The notes under the pieces were generated by a model. The model worked only from the letters and a program-made list of their open reading frames with translations. It searched no databases and was not told the origin of the DNA. Position numbers and translations under genes: made by a program. Below, piece by piece: positions 1 through 11,503 of a DNA stretch of 64,000 nt. This DNA is from Putridiphycobacter sp965230195 (lineage in GTDB: Bacteria > Bacteroidota > Bacteroidia > Flavobacteriales_D > Crocinitomicaceae), in contig OZ245997.1 in assembly GCA_965230195.1 (NCBI GenBank), positions 806,001-870,000 on the forward strand, written 5' to 3'. Position 1 is the stretch's first letter. Every line of letters starts with the position of its first letter.

Positions 1-152
1 TCTGCAGTAACGAAACGTAAGCTCTCCCTCCAACCAATCCATCCACCCCATCCCACGGACACCTATGTGCAGACAACATCCAATGGGACTGCGACGACGG
101 CGAATGGGACCTGATGGCAAAACGACTGGATTCTACAAGTCCGTCTCGATGA
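1..152 (+). CDS. 3' end of an unidentified gene (partial)
   Basis: The last two exons of a gene entering from the left edge. Exon 1-16 is followed by an intron at 17-72 that begins gtaagc and ends gtgcag. The second exon, 73-152, ends in TGA. The joined frame reads SAVTKH then NIQWDCDDGEWDLMAKRL and closes with DSTSPSR. The peptide has coding character, with clustered acidic and Trp residues, but I do not recognise the family. The 56-nt intron matches the size class of the whole window. Moderate confidence that this is real, none on function. Confidence 0.5.
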
Positions 153-1765
153 CGACGCTCGTTCAGTCTGGAGAATTCGAACAGATGGATTCCGTAAGAG
201 AAGAGGTTATGGAGAGTCAGAGTGCAATTGACAATTGTGATTTGTCTGGCGAATACAGTACAGCAGAGAGATTCAATGTGGATGGAATATGTCTACAACA
301 CATTGTGGCAAAGAACCTGCAAATGGGTCCGCCTTCGTCCACGAACGAGTTTCATTTCACTTGTGCTCGGGAGAACTCTACGAGCAATACGACATGGAGT
401 TTCACAACGCCCAAGATCAAGAAAGGCATCCATCAATCGATCAAGCAAAAATGGCAACCTGTCACGCGTGCTTTCTCTCGCTGCTGTCCATGGGATGGAT
501 GTTCGAGCGTTGAAAGCTCCAGTGGATGGAGGATTGCGCCATTTAGTGCTCTAAAAAGACTCCTCTGCTGCGCCTCCAACCTTTCCTCAGACGACGGTCC
601 GCCCTTCTCTCCCCCTCCCTCTCGTGACCCTGTGGCTGTGTGCGTTTGCAGAAACAGTGAGGTGCTGACTGGTGTTTTGCTGGAAGTCCAATCGACCATG
701 CTGCCGTTTCAGAGTGAAGAAGAAGTATTGGATGACATGACCCGACCTAGGCGAGCATAACATCTTACCCCTTGTCATTTGATTCATTCAGACTCCATCT
801 CGCATCGTATCGAATGCTTTTCATGATTTCTGACCAATCATAGAAGCATTGCTGTAGTGACTTTTTCGTTCCAGAGACGCATTCTGTCTTGCTTGTGCTA
901 AACTTATGTTGTGCAAAAACCAGTTAGGCATCTCGCTTTCGCGACAGTGTTTTGATTCCAGAGAATCCTGAAATTGTGAGGAGGGGGTATCTCGGAGCTT
1001 ATATATGTCACGATTTGTGTGAGGGGGACTCGGTAAAAAAAGTCTGAAAAGTAAGCAAATGCACACCTGAGGTGGAGCCGTTCTTTCTTTCTTTCCTCTT
1101 CCTTCCTGTCTTATGATTCATCCATTTTCTGTTGTTCTTTATCATCGAGCCATGTGTTTTCCTTTTCTTATCATACAAAGAGAAGGTGCAAGAAAAATAA
1201 CGGCACATGGTCGAGATTGAGTGCTATACGAAAACGCACTTGTGCAGTTTCTGTGCTTGCATTAATATTCACGACGCGCGATTGACTGGGCACAGATGCT
1301 GTCATCTTAACGATGCATCATGCGGTTTTTGCTACTTCAAGAAAGTGGGGTGGGTGTCTTGAAAGAAGAAGTTCAGCTGGAAACGGAACATGACTATTGA
1401 CTGCCCAGTTCTCCTCCAATGAGATCTGTCTTGTCAAACGTTCAAGACGAGGATTCTTGTATGACTGCTTTTGGGATTATTCAGTATCAGAGAAGATGGT
1501 AATGAGCCACGCGTCGTATCTTGATTCGTGTTTTTTAGTTTGGGTATCAATCGTATGAGAACTTGCTCTAGCCGTCGTCATCCGTACTTCACTGCAACAC
1601 ATCCAAGTCGCAGTTCTGCAAGTCGGCACATTACTAAGATTTAAAAACTCGGGAACAACAATACCACCATACATGTCTCGCTCACCGCGTCCCTAGACGC
1701 TAGACGAATCGTCTGCGATGATAGATTGCGCCGTTCGTGGGAGACGCCCAGAGTAAAGAGGCGAT
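153..1765. other. Long intergenic stretch, no confident gene
   Basis: No spliced or unspliced reading frame here convinced me. A 231-codon open stretch on the plus strand (65-760) overlaps the end of the preceding gene and changes character between frames, so it may be chance or one exon of a fast-evolving gene. 800-1700 is AT-richer, with short T-rich runs near 1080-1110, and looks non-coding. The GMPPB promoter should lie at its right end. Confidence 0.4.
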
Positions 1766-3100
1766 ATGAAAGCGGTCATTCTCGTCGGGGGATATGGCAC
1801 ACGACTGCGTCCATTGACACTCTCTGTCCCGAAGCCTCTCGTAGAGTTTGCCAACAAACCTATGATCGTCCATCAGATAGAGGTCCCCTTAAACAGCCAT
1901 TTCTACCACCTCCATGCACTTACCGCCAATCCTCAGGCCCTACGCCAAGCGGGATGCACCGAAGTCATACTCGCCATTGCGTACAAGGCAGAGGTCCATC
2001 ACGCACTTTCTCTCTTCTGAGCGTTGACAGGGGATGGATGCATGGAGGTCATGTTGCAATTTGTGCATGACTGGGCAGAGAGACTCGGTGTGCGGATTGT
2101 GATCTCCGAAGAACCGTCGCCGTTGGGCACGGCCGGTCCTTTAGCTTTGGCACGGGACATTCTTCTCGATGGATCCGGGCAGCCGTTTTTCTTGCTGAAT
2201 GGTGACGTCATCTGCACCTTCCCCTGGGCAGAACTGCTTCAATTTCATCATTCGAGAGAGGCCGAGATCTCGTTCCTCGTCAAAGAAGTTGCTGACCCTT
2301 CCAGGTTGGATCGACCGGGAAGAAGACAAACGAAATCGTGTACCAAGGTTCGGTGCAGTGGTCACCGAAAAGAGTGGACGCGTGGCGTGCTTTGTCGAGA
2401 AACCCACGAGTTTTCTCAGCGCCAAGATCAATGCCGGTATCTACGTCATCCATCCGAGTGTCCTCGATAGAATCGAGAGCCGACCGACCTCGCTCGAAAA
2501 AGAGGTCTTGCCAGCCATAGCGGCCCGTGAGAAGCTCTACGCCATGCCGCTGAACGGATATTGGACAGATCTTGGCCAACCGGATGATTATATGAATGGT
2601 CCGTCCAACCGAGGTCGATCCTCTTTGCAGTGCTGGGTGCCTGTGTTCAGGTCTTCCGCTTTACCTCGAAAGCATCCGTATCCGTGCACAGCACCATCTG
2701 ACCCACGGGGACGGATTTCAGGGCAATGTGCTGTTGGCAGATGATGTGCAGATTGGGGAGAAATGTGTCATCGGTCCGAACGTTGCCATCGGTGCTGGAT
2801 GCGTGATTGGCAAAGGTGTCCGTCTCAAGAACTGCGCTGTCATGAGCGGCACAGAGATCGGCGATTTTGCCTTCTGCACCGATAGCCTGATTGGATGGAG
2901 ATGCGTCATTGGCAGGTGGTGTCGTCTGGAGAACAATTGCACCTTTGGAGAGCGTGTCCTGTGCAAAGTAATCGTCGATCAAATGCCATTCCTACGACAG
3001 GGAGGGGTCGGTGTAGGACGAGCTTATGTTCAATGGCGCCACTGTGCTCCCACACAAAACCCTTTCACAGTCCGTGATGCAGCCAGAGATTCTTTTGTGA
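1766..3100 (+). CDS. GMPPB: Mannose-1-phosphate guanylyltransferase beta (GDP-mannose pyrophosphorylase)
   Basis: Makes GDP-mannose from mannose-1-phosphate and GTP for glycosylation and cell-surface polysaccharides, in the cytosol. The N terminus carries the nucleotidyltransferase signature GGYGTRLRPLTLSVPKPL. Later come LGTAGPLALARD, LLNGDV and the left-handed beta-helix hexapeptides (IGPNVAIGAGCVIG) typical of the beta subunit; the end is NGATVLPHKTLSQSVMQPEI. Five introns are needed: 1883-1936, 1994-2047, 2305-2347, 2599-2650 and 2968-3016. Phases agree and the spliced protein is 360 residues, the usual family length. In-frame stops inside introns 2 and 5 show that splicing is required. 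The first ATG gives the conserved MKAVILVGGYG start. Very secure. Confidence 0.95.
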
Positions 3101-3162
3101 TGAAGCGCCTCATGTGCTTTCCGAAGCAGCGTTTACAGATATATTCACTTTAAGCAAAAGTG

Positions 3163-6100
3163 TTACGATGTGTTCTGAAGGCTCTCGTCGGAATCCGTGA
3201 TTCCTGCCTCGTCATCGCTTCCCCATAGATTACGGAGCGTTTCCTGTTTCTCATCCGAAGCTTCGAACGATGCGTTCTTTGCCAGATCGTCCGATTCCCA
3301 AAGCTTACTGTCATCCCAGATGTCCACATCCACATCCGAAGGATCCTCCTCATCTTCTTCCGTCTCGTCAGAGGTTTCTCCTTGCGGTGGTTCTTTTGGC
3401 AACGCCTCTGAAACTTCTGTCAACGATCGAGGAACATCTTTGTGAGCCGCCTCCAAGATCTGCCGAAAGACTTCGTCTGGAAGCATGGGAGGACTCTCCA
3501 AAGCAGCCTAGACGTATCGTATTCCAGATCACGCTCCATATGGTGCACGAGAACAAACCTGTTGGAGAATGAGCGAGTGCTCTCCCAGAAAAGGTGTTGT
3601 GTCGACCTCGATAACGATAAGTTCTCCATCCACTGGACTTAGAAAGGCATCCACACGGGCCACTCCTGCGAGACCCATAGAGTCCGCAAGCACGGCTACT
3701 GTTTTCTTGGCCGTTTCGACGAAGTTGGCATCGATAAGGGATGCAGGAATCGGTGTCATCACATGCTTTTTCCCGCGAACAAGGCGGTCTTCCATCGCAT
3801 CGTCGGACATCAAGTTGGTGAACACGAGGGATGGCGTTAACACCCACATCTGTCCAAATTCGCCGACCAGTCCGAAGCTGACTTCCATAAACGCCTTGTC
3901 CACTGGCAACTGTGCGAGATCCGCCACCTCTGAAGGATGGGCCGGAGAGATGTACGGCTCGAGGAAGTATGTCTCAGACGACGGCTTGGGCATCGGAACG
4001 GTGCAGTGTCCGCTTGTCAGCAGATCGCCAGGAATGATTTCCCATTTCTCTTCCAGCGCTCGGCTATACACTTGCAGATCCTTTGCCGAGGCGATTCGGG
4101 CAACACCACATCCGAAGGCATCTCGTGCCGGTTTGATGCAGAACTCCGTGCCACTGTTCAAGAACTGCGCGCTCTCTCGGAGGAATTCCTCGGCTGTCTC
4201 GAGATCTTTGGCGCATTCTTTTAGCTGTATCATCGTGACCGGTTTCTTCGGCAAAACAGATGCCAGTTTCAATTGATTGATATACGCCGTCATTTCCTGC
4301 TTGTTGGCACATAAGTTTGATGCTGTCACTCCACAACCTGCACAGCGAGATCGGGGGTGGATCGAAAGCAATGGCATAGCAATAGGATGGATACCTGTGC
4401 AAACAATGCCGTAGGAGCGCAAGAAATCTTGAAGCATTCCATCCTGTGCGATATCCCCATGTACTGTCGAGAAGACAGTTGCTCCTACACTGGCCGCTTC
4501 GGTGGCAAACACATCCAGCGTCATCATTCTTGCTGCGGGCGGCAATTCGTCAACTTTTCCTCCAAAAAGGCTGCAGACTCCCTCGACACCTGATTCCTTG
4601 AGCTCTGCCTGAAAAGCGAGCAGCATATCTTCGTAATCGCTTGTTAAGGTTGTGTGTGACACAGTGGCCGAGACTGTCAGTTCTCTGTAACGATCGGAGG
4701 CTTCGATGGCTTCGTCGATGGTCGGGACCAGAGTGTGTGCATCGTGGACACACCAGACAGGCTTCCATGGCATGTCGCGCTCGACGGCTCTGGGACTGGC
4801 CAAGTACTTCTTGGTGCATTCCTCCATGAGTTCCTCTTCAGGGACGCCTTGTTCCATCAGTCCATCTCGTCTCTCGATCAATGCTTTAAGCACTTCTGGA
4901 GTGGCACCCATTCTCCGTCCGCAGTCGAGAATGAAGAGATAGGGCTGCACATCGTTCATGCTTCTCAGTTTTAGCAGTGCGTTCAATCCAGATGCCAGAG
5001 AAGCCTGGTGTCCCACATTATCACCTCCACACAGAATCCATACCTGCGCGGGTCGCTGATCGTGTGCAGCCAACTCGCCCTCCACGTACGTTTCTGGATA
5101 GAACGGATTCCATTTCTCTGGCGTCTCTGCCGTTGCCGGAATCTGCCACGTCTTTGGGAGCTTTAGATTTAGTAAATGTATGAGAACGCATCTGTGCGAA
5201 AGTCCAGAAACAGCCGCCTGCTGAAAAATCAGACTGTCCATAGCAAAGGGCAAAATACTGTCCACTCCAGTAACCGAGATCGAGAAATCCTCTCCCTTAC
5301 ACAACGAGGCAATCGAAGGCTCTTGACTCTCCATCTCTCGAATCATTGCATCCAGCGTCTCCTGCCAACGAAGGGACTGCATCATCGTCGAATGATCGCT
5401 CTTCTTTGGGTCATTACGGTGTCTGCAAGAGAAAACGTTCAAACACGGCACCAAGATAGAGATCAGATGCAAACCTCAGATGTTCAATACATGCTTCGAG
5501 CTCCCGGTATCGATTTCGAATAATGCCTTTCTTGGCATCCTCTTCGTCCAGAAACTCGAAGTAGCGAAGCGCATCGAGTGTATACCTCGATGTATCATAG
5601 CTCTCGACCAGTTCATCCAACTCCTTCTCTCGCTCCTCGTAAAGATGCTCCATATGTTCGATCAGCTCAGGCGGCAGCTCCAACTCATCTTCTGGGGAAG
5701 GGATATCAGGGATCGGCCGTGGATACTCGAGCTTTTCGTTTTTCAGGTCTTCTTCTTTCTGATAGTCGATCATGGCTCGGCCGTGGATGCATGCATAGCC
5801 GGAGAGATCTAACTCCTTGAACACCCGTGCAGCAACATTGCGCATTGCCTGGACCATTTCTGCTGTGCGTTTGGGCGGTGTGTGCCGTCGAAGAGGCGAG
5901 GAAAATGCTCGGACGAGTTCAGGGGGCAGTTCTTCGAATTCCGTTGGGGCGAGGGCAAGAGGTCCTTGCTTCGTCTCCAGGACAACACAAGAGAAATCGA
6001 TGTAGCTATTCTTTGGCATCTTTGGCTGGATGATGACTTCTTCCATTCCTTTCTCCTCAAACAATCTCCGAGATGCCGACACAATTTCGGCGATCCCTGT

Positions 6101-8271
6101 GCTTTCGACACGTGCCTCTCTCTCGTGGATGTTGGAGGGCCGTAGCTGAAACAGCTGTTGCACTCTGCTCATTTTGTGGTACTCGCACCAGCGTTCAAAT
6201 CCTCGACTCCATTTTTCCAGATCAACAAGATGCTGTTTCCGTAACCGATAGATAGGCGGAATCATAAAGCCCTTCTTACGCAGATAGACAAGACATCCAA
6301 ACCGATTATTTGTCATGAGCCGAGCAGAGCTTGAACTCCCAATGAAGAGATCATCTAATTCTTTCAACCGTGTCGCAACTGCTGCGTCTTCGGCAGCCAC
6401 GACGTCGAGAGAAGGCGTCAATGAGATACAGTGATGCAAGAGACTCAGTTCGTTCAAGAAATCGCTAAACTCTGCATATGTCTGACCGACGTGACGGCTC
6501 TCGCTATGAGGCTGAGTAAAGTACGAAACGTCCAGGCTAAGAAACTCATCCAGCATCATTTTCTGAACAATTGCCGGTTTCTTGTCCGTTCGAACACAGT
6601 AGAGGACAACACACATATTCGTATCGGATCGTTTTCTGTTAAAGGGATCTGTCTGGTACGGAGCGCTCTGAAGATGATCCACTAAGCAATGGACACTCGA
6701 GAAGGTTTCGATCATCTTCGCATGGGTCACTCCAAATACGACCCCGATGGACAAAGGTGGATCGGGAGCTGTCTCGTCCCCCGCTTCAGCATAACTCAAG
6801 TCAATCTCACTGTTGTACTGCTCGATGACTTCCCGTGTTTCTCCGTCCACCGCCATGACGCTTTCATACAACGACTCGAACACAGGTATAGCCAGTTGAA
6901 GAAACAAGACGTGCATGAGACTTCTGTATCCACTAGATTCGTGAAGAAGACTGATCTGGCGAGACAACAGGTTAAACATGTAGCTGATCTCCTGTGCTGT
7001 CATCGTCAGGACACGGTGGATCATTTGTGTCGACAGCAGAGCCATAGAACGCATATAGAACTGTGTCTCGACCATTTTCTTCCCCCTCAGGAACTCTCTG
7101 CAATCCTCCACCGACGCTTCATCGAAGCCTGACTCGCGTGCCTCTCGCACGACGACCTCATCTGAGGCATGAGCAATCGTTTGGAAGTCTGGAGCTGAAG
7201 CGAGCTGAGCCTGAATGTCTTCGAACCAGAACTTCAGTTGTTCAAACAGACGGTACTCCAGATCGCCTTCCTCTTTATTGATGTCATTGAGCCGTTCGGC
7301 TTCGTCCTTCTTCAGCTTCTCCAAGAGAATGTCATGTGTGTCATTCTCCATTCGCTCCACCTTCAGTTCCTCACAGCGTGTGATCAGTGACTGAAGTGTC
7401 TCGTTTTCTGGCTGCAGGACTTCGATACCCCTCGCAATACGTTGGACCATTTTTCCTTTTGTTTCATCGATCTTTGGCGCTTTCCAAAGGGAATCGCCCA
7501 ACATGAGGCATTCCACGAAATATCGCACGTCGACGTACTTCGAGAAGTTGATAAAACCGCTGCCCATTCGGCTGTCCAGCAGAGCTCGCATTTCCACGTC
7601 ACTCATTTTATCTGCATTCTGCGAAGGTGTTTTGCCACTTGTCAAAGGACCCAATGGAGATGTATCGGATGACAAGTTTCCTTTCAGCTTCTCCTCTTCT
7701 AACAGTGCAGCCAGGCGTTCGACGATATTCATCTTGAGACCAGCTGTCGAGGCCTTTCGAGTTCGCAGCTCCTCCTGCAGTTCTTCCGAGGTAAAGCGGC
7801 TTAACAGGTCGATCAGTTCGCTTCTGCTGTTGTACTCCAAGGAATCCAGAGTGATATCACTTCGCTGTTGCACAGCACCTGTGTACCCTTTGTAATTGTA
7901 GATATCGACATCTGGACGCGATTTGAGTATCTCTTTTGAGAGAGCCCGTTTCGTCATGCCCTTGTACACTCCGAGATCGTAATCGATCACGATCTGTTGA
8001 AGTCCAACAAGCGTGAGGCGCATTAAATCCTTCTCAGTGTAGTCCGTCGAGCAGACGACGAGAGGAGACGCGTGGCGAATCCGCTGCCGGACGCCATAGC
8101 TTCGTGGCCGCTTCACCCTACTCGGCGCATCTCGCCCAGATGTGCGACAGAAAGGGACACGCACGATAAGGGTCCGACATTTCGAAGGAGGTTTGGATGC
8201 AGAGGTGCGATGGATGGAGATCTGGCACGTCGCTGCGACGACGTCTGTCGCGGAAATCGTCGTCGCTGCAT
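3163..8271 (-). CDS. Tandem D-Ala-D-Ala-ligase-like (ATP-grasp) protein, probably plastid targeted
   Basis: Four exons on the minus strand (8122-8271, 5475-8083, 3559-5422, 3163-3507) join in phase to about 1,655 residues. The N terminus (MQRRRFPRQTSSQRRARSPS) is basic and Ser-rich like a plastid transit peptide. A long helical region with SAP-like segments follows. There are then two Ddl-like units. The first has SIGVVFGVTHAKMIETFSSV and a degenerate ATP-grasp; the second has WILCGGDNVGHQASLASGLN and ends VARVDAFLSPVDGELIVIEV. The tail is very acidic. Plants have a protein with two tandem Ddl domains of about 940 residues, so this one is unusually long. Without the 52-nt intron at 5423-5474 it would look like two genes. 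Activity of the first unit is doubtful because its catalytic motifs are eroded. Confidence 0.8.
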
Positions 8272-8463
8272 GGAACGCTCGAGCAAACCCTCGATCGAGA
8301 CGAAGGTGCCCTCCCAATGCCGCTCAAATGTTGTCGTTAAGGTGATAAATGACACGCGTTGTCTTTTCTCTGATTTGTTTCGCAGTGACCTGTCTCACAT
8401 CGAAACGGCAGTATCCGTCTTGCGAAGTGCAGGTTCTGGTGCAGCGACGTATTGTCCGCGGCT

Positions 8464-9821
8464 ATGGCCTCTGCGTTTGACAAAGAAGACGCGTTGCGAT
8501 GTTTAGAGGTCGCGAAACGCGCGGCCGAGAAAGGCGACTTGGCCAAAGCGGAGAAGTTTGCACAGAAGGCAAAGAAGCTCTGCGACTGTCCTGAAGTGAC
8601 GGGTATTTGTATCGTCGCTCAAGGGAACGCGTGTATCGTAAGGTAACGGCATTCATGAAGAAGCTGTCTTCGGGTGCTCGAGCTGGACCTTCTTCTTCCG
8701 CTTCCTCTGGACCGAGTCTAAGACAACGTCCTGCACGAGCCCAGCAGCAGCCACAAGTTTGTCACTCTGCGTCGAACAGACCAGGCAAAGAGGGATCGCT
8801 TAACTGTAGGGAACGCCTGAGCAGAAAGCTTTGATTGCCAAGATCAAGAGTGCCACAGATTTCTACGAGACACTTGATGTGACAAGAGAGGCAACGGAGG
8901 ATGATATTAAGAGAGCCTACAAGAAAGCACGTGTTTGTGTGGGTATGGAGATCGGGGATGATATCTGTGTTTTGTGTTAGTTGGCTCTGAAGCTGCATCC
9001 CGACAAGAACAAAGCTGCTGGAGCGGAGGAGGCCTTCAAAGCTGTTTCACGTGCCTTCTCCTGTCTCAGTGATCCAGTCAAACGACAAAACTACGACAGA
9101 TTTGGCACAGAGGAGCACGCGCAGCACATCCGAGCGCCGCATCGCCACGACTTCTATACCGACGATTTCGACCCGGAACACATCTTCAACATGTTTTTCG
9201 GGTAGAACAGCGACCTTCGTGTCGTGGCCTGTCTGATGATGATGATGCGCAGGGGGAGTTTCCCGATGGACGGTGATGACATTCTGAGAAGGTCGTTTCA
9301 TACACGCCGTTTTCGCAGGACGCCTCGATCCGGGGCAGTGCCAACGAACGGCAACCATCCCAATGCTCAGATGTTTAATCTGATCAGTCTGCTGCCCATT
9401 GTGCTGTTTATTTTTCTGTCCTTCTTCAGTGGAGGAAATGATGACGTGTACAGTCTTCATCGGCAGTATCCGTATGAGCAAGAGATTCTCACACAGTACC
9501 GTCAGATTCCGTTCTATGTCAAATCGAAGATCAGATTCGGTCAGAGTTTTCCGTATGGATCGCGTCAAAGACAAGCCCTTGAGAACAACGTGAGACGTCG
9601 GGTTTTCTTACACAGCGATCATTTGCGTGATTCAACAGGTAGAGGGCGTCATGAAAAGGATACTTGAAGACAATTGCCGCGAGGAGAAACGGAAACAAAG
9701 TCGTATTCGTTCGACGCATGGTGGTGAGGCAGCAAATCGTTATGAACTGAAATCCTGTTTCGAGTTAAAGGAGAAATTCTACTCAGGATCCAAAAAAGGT
9801 CGCACCGCCAAGAGCCATTGA
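8464..9821 (+). CDS. J-domain membrane co-chaperone, DNAJB12/DNAJB14 type
   Basis: Stimulates Hsp70 at the ER membrane; this family takes part in ER protein quality control. The N terminus (EDALRCLEVAKRAAEKGDLAKA) matches the helical start of DNAJB12/14. The J domain contains LALKLHPDKNKAAGAEEAF with the HPD motif intact. A C-terminal DUF1977-type region has one hydrophobic segment (LISLLPIVLFIFLSFF). Six exons are separated by introns 8596-8642, 8757-8809, 8927-8980, 9202-9252 and 9590-9638. The third intron appears to start with GC rather than GT; only that choice restores the conserved YKK-LALKLHPDKN helix in frame. Divergent from the Ddl-like gene, with start codons about 190 bp apart. 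Confidence 0.88.
8927..8980 (+). other. Candidate GC-AG intron (GCAC donor) in the DnaJ gene
   Basis: The exon ends AAGAAA, the intron starts gcacgtg and ends gtgttag, length 54 nt. The GT four bases downstream would shift the frame. The next in-frame GT (8939) would insert four residues into J-domain helix II. Confidence 0.6.
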
Positions 9822-9996
9822 CTCTGAGACGTATCACAACAAATTGTGAAGATCGTACACTCCCGTTTGAATCGTGCTTCTTGACTCTATTGCCGCTCAC
9901 GCACACAGATGAATCCAATCAATCCTCCACCATTGCGTTTATCCGAGGGCTTATTTATAGAAATGGCAGGTTCGAATCAAAAATCAAAGAAAAGAT

Positions 9997-11503
9997 CTAA
10001 CAGCAGACAACGCCAGTTCCGTTGGCTTGTCTTCTTTTTGAGTTTCTTCTCGATAAATAACGAAGTGTCACCACCGCAAAGGTGCCAAGAACTCCAAGCG
10101 TGGCACCAAACAAAATGCCAAACCATGGACTATGTAGAGAACCCCTAAAGCTTGACAGCTGCTGCTTCAGATCCAGACCCCGTTGCACACGCACCTATGA
10201 CTTGATGAATGTGTTCCCGTCTCACTCAATGCCTCGGATTGTTTGCTGGCAGCTCTATCGTTTGCCAGAGAAGTTGCCTCGACACCACTCGAAGAGGCAA
10301 CAGGTACATCCTCCAAAACACTTCAGTATACGACCTCTATGACGATGCACGGAGACCTCGGATTGCTTCTGTTGCTCTGTTCTCTGTTGCGGGTCAAGCG
10401 AGCTTCTCTCCGTCGATCCAAAGATGGAGTCACTTTCGAATTCCTCTAAGGCGGACACCGACTAGAATCAATCACCACAGTCAGGAACAGAACAGGCCAG
10501 ATGGATGATAATCCGTGTGGGTACGTGGATGTCTTCAGAGAGCAGCATTCGAGGAATGGCCGAGGCAGGTCGTGGGGGTAACGAATGTGTTTCTGGTTCA
10601 TAGGGATGTGCAAATCCAAAAGCCCCGTCTCTGGCAGAAGAGCAGACACTCACTTGATCCAGGGACATCCGATTGCCATCCATCACACCATGATAAGATT
10701 CATGGCGATGACACGTAAAACCCATACATACGTAACCACCCGGAATGCAATTCTGTGTCACACGGTCTCTCCTGTACAACGTAAAATACTTCTTTAGTGG
10801 CATACAGCGACAGATATCCCTAAAAGACAATTCTGAGAGCAGACAATGAGACAGAATCTAAGACAGAATCCTACGTGCACGAGATATCAGCTTGGGTCTT
10901 CCGCTGACTGGATGGATGTCCCCAGAGATGAAGAAGAGATGAATGTGTGAGCAATTCATCGGGACGTCAAAAGCAAAACGATACTCGCATTTCACTTCGT
11001 ATGAAGAGACATCAAAGAATGGAGTGACTTCTTGATACTCGATGACGTCTCCTCGAATGACTTGAACTACATCGCGTCACCCATCACAGCCAGTTCCTTT
11101 CATCGCATGCATGACATTACACTTTAAACGGGCACAGGTTAATGTCCCTGGCCACAGATAAAGATTCGATAGTCTTCCTTGGACGTCGGAGATTTCGACT
11201 TCCCATCTTTGAACGGCGGCAACCTGATGCATGATGGTCGGGCAATGCTGCTTCATTCACTTGGGGCATCAAACAGCAGCAGTGCCGCTCGCGTGTGGTC
11301 AACGAAGATGATGCGATGCGCAATGCAGACGATCGAGGGATGATGTATTGCATTGTCGCCAGATGGCTCTGGCAGTCGATTGCCGCATCCAGTGCTTCAG
11401 ACGCACAGAGAAGGCGAAGAAGATCCACACAACGCGATTCGGACCGCTGCGCCTGAGACATGTCGCTCAGCGGCGTCTGCATCACGCAGAGAAGCAACCC
11501 CAT
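9997..11503 (-). CDS. Unidentified single-pass membrane protein
   Basis: Seven exons on the minus strand join with consistent phases: 11261-11503, 11121-11223, 10881-11066, 10525-10832, 10357-10461, 10195-10310 and 9997-10144, giving about 402 residues. Introns are 37-63 nt. The middle contains VQRWEVEISDVQGRLSNLYL and FDVSSYEVKCEYRFAFDVP, which look like beta-strands of a globular domain. A Ser/Ala-rich linker follows, then one C-terminal hydrophobic helix (WFGILFGATLGVLGTFAVV) and a short basic tail, the pattern of a type I or tail-anchored protein. I do not recognise the family. The start is uncertain: an inner ATG would avoid overlap with the divergent RSH gene. Confidence 0.6.

Noticed and set aside
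65..760. A 231-residue protein at the left edge
   Set aside because: Its start lies inside the intron and last exon of the preceding gene, it has no recognisable features, and coding character switches between frames.
5414..5472. Two separate minus-strand genes (N-terminal 967-residue part and C-terminal 647-residue part)
   Set aside because: A 52-nt intron at 5423-5474 joins them in phase, both halves contain Ddl-like units, and the first half would otherwise end inside the intron.
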